A stretch of 64,000 nucleotides of DNA from JAVJUV01 sp047314965. GTDB lineage: Bacteria > Pseudomonadota > Alphaproteobacteria > Rhodobacterales > Rhodobacteraceae. The DNA lies in the NCBI RefSeq assembly GCF_047314965.1, contig NZ_JBLBVK010000050.1, positions 1-64,000 of the forward strand, given 5' to 3'. Numbering within the stretch: position 1 is the stretch's first letter; every line of letters begins with the position of its first letter. Below, in pieces: positions 60,615 through 64,000 of this stretch. The translations under genes and the position numbers were made by a program. The notes beneath the pieces are model-generated. The model was given only the letters and a program-made list of their open reading frames with translations. It did not search any database and was not told the origin of the DNA.

Positions 60615-61280
60615 TTACTCCTTCTCGGCTGCGAGTGCCTTGGCCTGCTCGACCCAGCCCTCGCGTTCGATACGGCCCTTGAACGACAGTTTTTCGTCGA
60701 ACTCGGCGATCTCGGCTTCGCCCCACGCGGCAATCTGCGCGAAAGAGGTGACACCGGCTTCATGCAGCTTCTTCTCCAGCGCCGGTCCGACACCCGACAA
60801 CTGCTTCAGGTCGTCGGCGGCGCCAGCGGCGGCCTTGGGCGCTGCTTTCTTGGATTCGGCTTTCGGAGCCTCTTCCTTGGATGCGGCGGCCTTCTTGGCG
60901 GGCTTTGCGGCGGCAACTGCGGCAGTCGACACCGAACCGGCACCGATAGCGGCCTTCACGCCCGACTTATCGGCGCCCTTCTCCAGGATGTCGGTCACGC
61001 GCAGCAGCGTCAATTGCTGACGATGGCCCTTCGTGCGCTTCGAGCCGTGCTTCCGGCGACGCTTGACGAAGTGGATGACCTTGTCGCCCTTGATCTGATC
61101 GATGACCTCGGCCAGCACGGCCGCACCGTCCACCATGGGGGTACCGACGGTGGAGCCCACCATCAGAATCTCGTTGAACTGAACTTTTTCGCCGGCATCG
61201 GCTGCGAGTTTCTCGACGCGGAGCACATCGCCCGCCTGAACCCGATACTGCTTGCCGCCGGTCTTCAGGACCGCAAACAT
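60615..61280 (-). CDS. rplU: 50S ribosomal protein L21 with C-terminal helix-hairpin-helix extension
   Basis: 221 aa from the ATG at 61280 (SD AGGA, 8 nt); longer in-frame starts give an implausible basic extension. Residues 1-103 are L21 (MFAVLKTGGKQYRVQAGDVL; KRRRKHGSKRTKGHRQQLT). A Lys/Ala-rich linker (107-155) leads to a helix-hairpin-helix domain (156-218; DDLKQLSGVGPALEKKLHEAG, SFKGRIEREGWVEQA). Ordinary L21 ends near 103. The same module ends NuoE and the membrane protein at 21687. Confidence 0.96.
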   Translation of the reverse strand: MFAVLKTGGKQYRVQAGDVLRVEKLAADAGEKVQFNEILMVGSTVGTPMVDGAAVLAEVIDQIKGDKVIHFVKRRRKHGSKRTKGHRQQLTLLRVTDILEKGADKSGVKAAIGAGSVSTAAVAAAKPAKKAAASKEEAPKAESKKAAPKAAAGAADDLKQLSGVGPALEKKLHEAGVTSFAQIAAWGEAEIAEFDEKLSFKGRIEREGWVEQAKALAAEKE

Positions 61281-61489
61281 CTGATATTCCTTTCGTATCC
61301 CGCGTCCTTCGGTCCCGGCTTCCCGGCGTTTGCGGCGTCTCGCCACCTCGAACAGCGCGCCCTTGCGGGACGGTTTTTAACATGAGAAGGCGGGACCTGC
61401 CCGCCGAAGCCCGGCTTATCGTCAGAACGGGCCGCCAAGTCAAGCCCTGTCTTCCGCTCAAGAACACCCCGCGCCAAAACCGTCAGACG

Positions 61490-62314
61490 CTAGAGGTCCT
61501 CGCCGATCATGAAGCGCGAGACGGCCCGACCAAGCGCGAATGACATCTCGTTGAACATGGTGTCGAAGCCCGCGAATAACGCCCGGTTCAAGTCCTGCCC
61601 AGCCGGGCTTGCCGAAAACTCGTAGTACGCGCGCAAGTCCTCGAAACCAAGTGGCTGATACGCCATCGCAAGGTACGCGAACAGCCAGTCCGATGTGTCC
61701 GTGCGAATCTCCGCCTCGCGGGACCAGATATCGGCCAGGATGTCGGCCTCGCTCATTTCGAAACCGTCCCCGTCGCTTAAACCGCGCATGAAGAACAGGT
61801 TCGCGTTCATCGCACCCATCACGTTGTATTCGACAAGGTCATTGACCTCGACGAAGTCACGCAACAGCGTGACCCGCGGTCCACCTTCCGCTTCCATACG
61901 CGAAAACGCCTCGTAGGCCGCATCTTCAACGCCCGGTTCCAGAAGAGCGGAACGGCCCTCGAGCTCCAGCCGCACGATCTCCCGTCCCCGCGCCGACGTG
62001 AAGAAATCGATGAGAAGCGTCACGTCTGTGTCGGCCAGTTCCTTGTCGAAGGCCTCGCTGAACCGTGTCTGCATTTCCGGCACGTCATAGATGCCAGATA
62101 TGGCCATCCGCCATGCTGTCCCCCCGCGTCCGGGAAACATATCTTCGCGCAGATCTTCGGATTGACTCAACCCTTCCTCGCGCATGATTTCGAGAAGCCG
62201 CTCAATGGACATCGCTTTGCGCAAGAGGTCGAGTTCAGCCTTGCTGGCGGCCCAACCGGGACCGGATAGGATGGAAAAAACGACAGCGATGACGGCAACG
62301 GGCGATCTGGTCAT
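61490..62314 (-). CDS. DUF2059-containing secreted protein
   Basis: 274 aa. Signal peptide (MTRSPVAVIAVVFSILSGPGWAASKA) and a helical mature protein that carries a DUF2059-like domain (FSEAFDKELADTDVTLLIDFFTSARGREIV, LRAYYEFSASPAGQDLNRALF). Predicted periplasmic. The family is common in proteobacteria with no settled function. It is followed by the 5' flank of rplU on the same strand, about 210 bp away. Confidence 0.82.
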   Translation of the reverse strand: MTRSPVAVIAVVFSILSGPGWAASKAELDLLRKAMSIERLLEIMREEGLSQSEDLREDMFPGRGGTAWRMAISGIYDVPEMQTRFSEAFDKELADTDVTLLIDFFTSARGREIVRLELEGRSALLEPGVEDAAYEAFSRMEAEGGPRVTLLRDFVEVNDLVEYNVMGAMNANLFFMRGLSDGDGFEMSEADILADIWSREAEIRTDTSDWLFAYLAMAYQPLGFEDLRAYYEFSASPAGQDLNRALFAGFDTMFNEMSFALGRAVSRFMIGEDL

Positions 62315-62437
62315 TCTGCCCTCCTGATTTGAAACTAGGGGCCATTATCCACTCGTTAAAGGTCATCGAAGCAAAATTTGCGAAAACGGGTTGCGCGGCG
62401 TTCAAGCTTCACTTATTCCGCCACTCCAGACCCCCGC

Positions 62438-62527
62438 GGAGAGGTGCCGGAGTGGTCGAACGGGGCGGTCTCGAAAACCGTTGTGGGCGCAAGTCCACCC
62501 AGGGTTCGAATCCCTGTCTCTCCGCCA
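62438..62527 (+). tRNA. tRNA-Ser (anticodon CGA)
   Basis: 90 nt including CCA, a class II tRNA with a long variable arm. Acceptor GGAGAGG (62438-62444) pairs with TCTCTCC, discriminator G, then an encoded CCA. The anticodon loop CTCGAAA carries CGA (reads UCG), and the T arm CAGGG-TTCGAAT-CCCTG is intact. Ten bases matching its 3' end and flank (TCCGCCACTC) also occur just upstream at 62417-62426. Confidence 0.97.
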
Positions 62528-63139
62528 CTCTTCCCCATTTCTGCCTTGCTTTTTTTGACGAAGCCGGAGTTATCCGGTATTTCTGGGGACTACTAAGCTG
62601 CTCCACATACCACCACTTACGTTTGGCGCTGGGATTGTGCCGATTCTGTCCGAAGGCGTCAAAGACCGCGTTTCAAGGTGCATCTGGCGATTACGGGCTT
62701 TGCTCCGAGGTCCGCGATGACGCAGCCTTGTTCCCCGCAGGATGCGGACAAGCCCATGCCTTTGCAGGAAGCTCGCCAAGGCAATTCGCCGCGATGCCTT
62801 CGGGGCGGCAACGGCAACAAGGTCGTCTCCCTTGCCTGGAGCCATGCGCCATTGTTCAACACTAGCGATATTGGTGATCAGGATTTCTTCTCGCGCCATA
62901 GCGGCTTCACCAATCGCCAGCCGTGCTTCGCTGCGCGGGCGAATCTGGCGGATTGGCAGAAGAAGCGACAGAACCGCCGCCTCAATGCCGTCCAATACCA
63001 CTGCGAACGTCTCCACGATCTTGCTCGGTCTCAGTTCAGAGCCGAGATGAACCGAGCCAAGGCGCACCTTGATGTTTTAGTCCAGATCCGCAGGACCGAG
63101 AATCTCGATCGATCCTCCATTTCCGGCAACAGCCATCGC
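62528..63139. other. Region without a recognisable gene between tRNA-Ser and the ABC ATPase
   Basis: 612 bp. Frames are open on both strands (notably minus 62570-63067 and plus 62678-63208), but none has a recognisable domain, a clear start with SD, or a convincing composition. A minus-strand stretch (about 62850-63060; RPSKIVETFAVVLDGIEAAV) looks locally protein-like, so a decayed or frameshifted gene is possible. The position just downstream of a tRNA gene would suit an old integration site. Confidence 0.35.
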
Positions 63140-64000
63140 TCAGAGGCGCTTGCCCTCGGCATCGAAACGCATCTCGTTCGGCTTGTCCCAGTCAAGTCCC
63201 ACCTCTGAGCCCTCTTCCGGTATATCTAAAGCGGCGTCCTGCCGGACGGTAACCTGCGTTCCGTCGGCGCATTTGACATGCACCAACGTCTCGGCACCAA
63301 GCGCCTCGCTATAGGCCGCTCGCGCATCGAGCTTCCCGGCACCGGCGCCGGACAGTCGCATGTGTTCAGGACGGATACCGATGCGATGTTCGCCATCTCC
63401 CCCGATCAAGCCTTGGACCAGAAAGTTCGTCGGAGGCGAACCAATGAATCCCGCGACAAATTCGGTCGCCGGATTGGCATAGACCTCCAAAGGGGCACCA
63501 ATCTGATCGGCAACCCCGCCGTTCATTACAATCATCCGGTCGGCCATGGTCATGGCCTCGACCTGATCGTGGGTAACGTAGAGTGCCGTCACCCCCAGTT
63601 CTCGCTGCAGCGCCTTGATCTCCAACCGCATTTGGACGCGCAGCTTGGCATCAAGGTTCGACAAGGGTTCGTCGAACAGGAATACCGCCGGTTTCCGCAC
63701 AATGGCCCGCCCCATGGCAACCCGCTGACGCTGACCTCCGGACAATTCACGAGGTTTGCGCCGCAGATAGGGCTCAAGCTGCAAAAGCTTCGCCGCCTGA
63801 GCCACCCGTTCTTCGATTTCGGACCGGGGAACCTTTGCGATCTTCAGCCCGTAGGCCATGTTGTCGAATACTGACATATGGGGGTACAGCGCGTAGTTCT
63901 GGAAAACCATGGCGATGTCCCGGTCCATCGGCTCCTCATCGTTCACCCGCCGCCCGCCGATCAGGATGTCGCCGGAGGTCACCGTTTCAAGCCCTGCAAC
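63140..64000 (-). CDS. ugpC: ABC transporter ATP-binding protein, UgpC/MalK type (N-terminus beyond the window)
   Basis: Partial: 286 codons plus stop to the window edge, still open there. MalK/UgpC-family ATPase for a sugar or glycerol-3-phosphate importer. Q loop DRDIAMVFQNYALYPHMSVFDNMAYGL, signature ELSGGQRQRVAMGRAIVRKPAVFLFDEPLSNLDAKLR, then a C-terminal TOBE-type regulatory domain (about 210-280). The Walker A region lies outside. Substrate is not certain; the closest pattern is UgpC. The neighbouring transporter genes should lie beyond 64000. Confidence 0.9.
   Translation of the reverse strand, partial: VAGLETVTSGDILIGGRRVNDEEPMDRDIAMVFQNYALYPHMSVFDNMAYGLKIAKVPRSEIEERVAQAAKLLQLEPYLRRKPRELSGGQRQRVAMGRAIVRKPAVFLFDEPLSNLDAKLRVQMRLEIKALQRELGVTALYVTHDQVEAMTMADRMIVMNGGVADQIGAPLEVYANPATEFVAGFIGSPPTNFLVQGLIGGDGEHRIGIRPEHMRLSGAGAGKLDARAAYSEALGAETLVHVKCADGTQVTVRQDAALDIPEEGSEVGLDWDKPNEMRFDAEGKRL

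Noticed and set aside
62570..63067. 165-aa minus-strand frame between tRNA-Ser and the ABC ATPase
   Set aside because: No recognised domain and no clear start with SD; only a short stretch looks protein-like, so it is described as region content rather than called a gene.
1..64000. CRISPR arrays, insertion sequences, prophage or rRNA genes
   Set aside because: No regularly spaced direct repeats, transposase, integrase or phage structural genes and no rRNA were recognised.

Overview
The window is chromosomal DNA of an alphaproteobacterium, most likely a member of the Rhodobacteraceae. The evidence is a mitochondrial-type nuo operon carrying the small DUF5333 and DUF5337 genes known from that family, a ChpT phosphotransferase gene, a glmUS pair, an olsBA pair, a ribosomal protein L21 with a C-terminal extension, and GC-rich, tightly overlapping genes. 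No phage, insertion sequence, plasmid gene or CRISPR array was seen. This is mostly core genome with accessory genes threaded through the operons.

Layout: 0.3-4 kb holds a fused membrane hydroxylase-creatininase gene, a DnaA-box-rich gap and a DEAD-box helicase. On the minus strand, 4-7.8 kb holds a HAD phosphatase, RNase J, type III pantothenate kinase and biotin ligase, directly downstream of the respiratory complex I operon. That operon (nuoABCDEFGHIJKLMN) runs from 27.3 kb down to 7.9 kb and contains nine extra genes between the structural ones: a tiny membrane protein, a sulfotransferase, a membrane helix-hairpin-helix protein, DUF5337, a lipoprotein, another small membrane protein, DUF5333, a carboxymuconolactone decarboxylase-like protein and an Ala/Glu-rich membrane protein.

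From 37.3 to 28.3 kb (minus) lies a leucine/isovalerate catabolic operon: isovaleryl-CoA dehydrogenase, both methylcrotonyl-CoA carboxylase subunits, a GST, HMG-CoA lyase and methylglutaconyl-CoA hydratase. A chain of small stop-start-coupled genes sits inside it, and a perfect 18-bp palindrome lies just upstream. Then come a GNAT gene, a second HAD phosphatase, glmU-glmS (UDP-GlcNAc supply, plus strand), a LysR regulator diverging from a small monooxygenase-like gene, an acyl-CoA synthetase, a lipoprotein gene apparently frameshifted in a poly-A tract, moaA, an M32 carboxypeptidase, heme A synthase, trmJ, a TfoX-domain gene and a ThiE-like gene.

The last part holds olsB-olsA (ornithine lipid synthesis), DUF3553, chpT (CckA-ChpT-CtrA phosphorelay), proA, proB, obgE, two GNAT genes, rpmA, rplU, a DUF2059 gene, tRNA-Ser(CGA), about 0.6 kb without a recognisable gene, and the 3' part of a UgpC/MalK-type ABC ATPase cut by the window edge.

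The signals that most deserve a second look are one helix-hairpin-helix module attached to three unrelated proteins (NuoE, L21 and a membrane protein), the hydroxylase-creatininase fusion with changed metal ligands, the sulfotransferase in the nuo operon, the mini-gene chain in the liu operon, two copies of a 42-bp element with an 11-bp internal period, and the poly-A frameshift.
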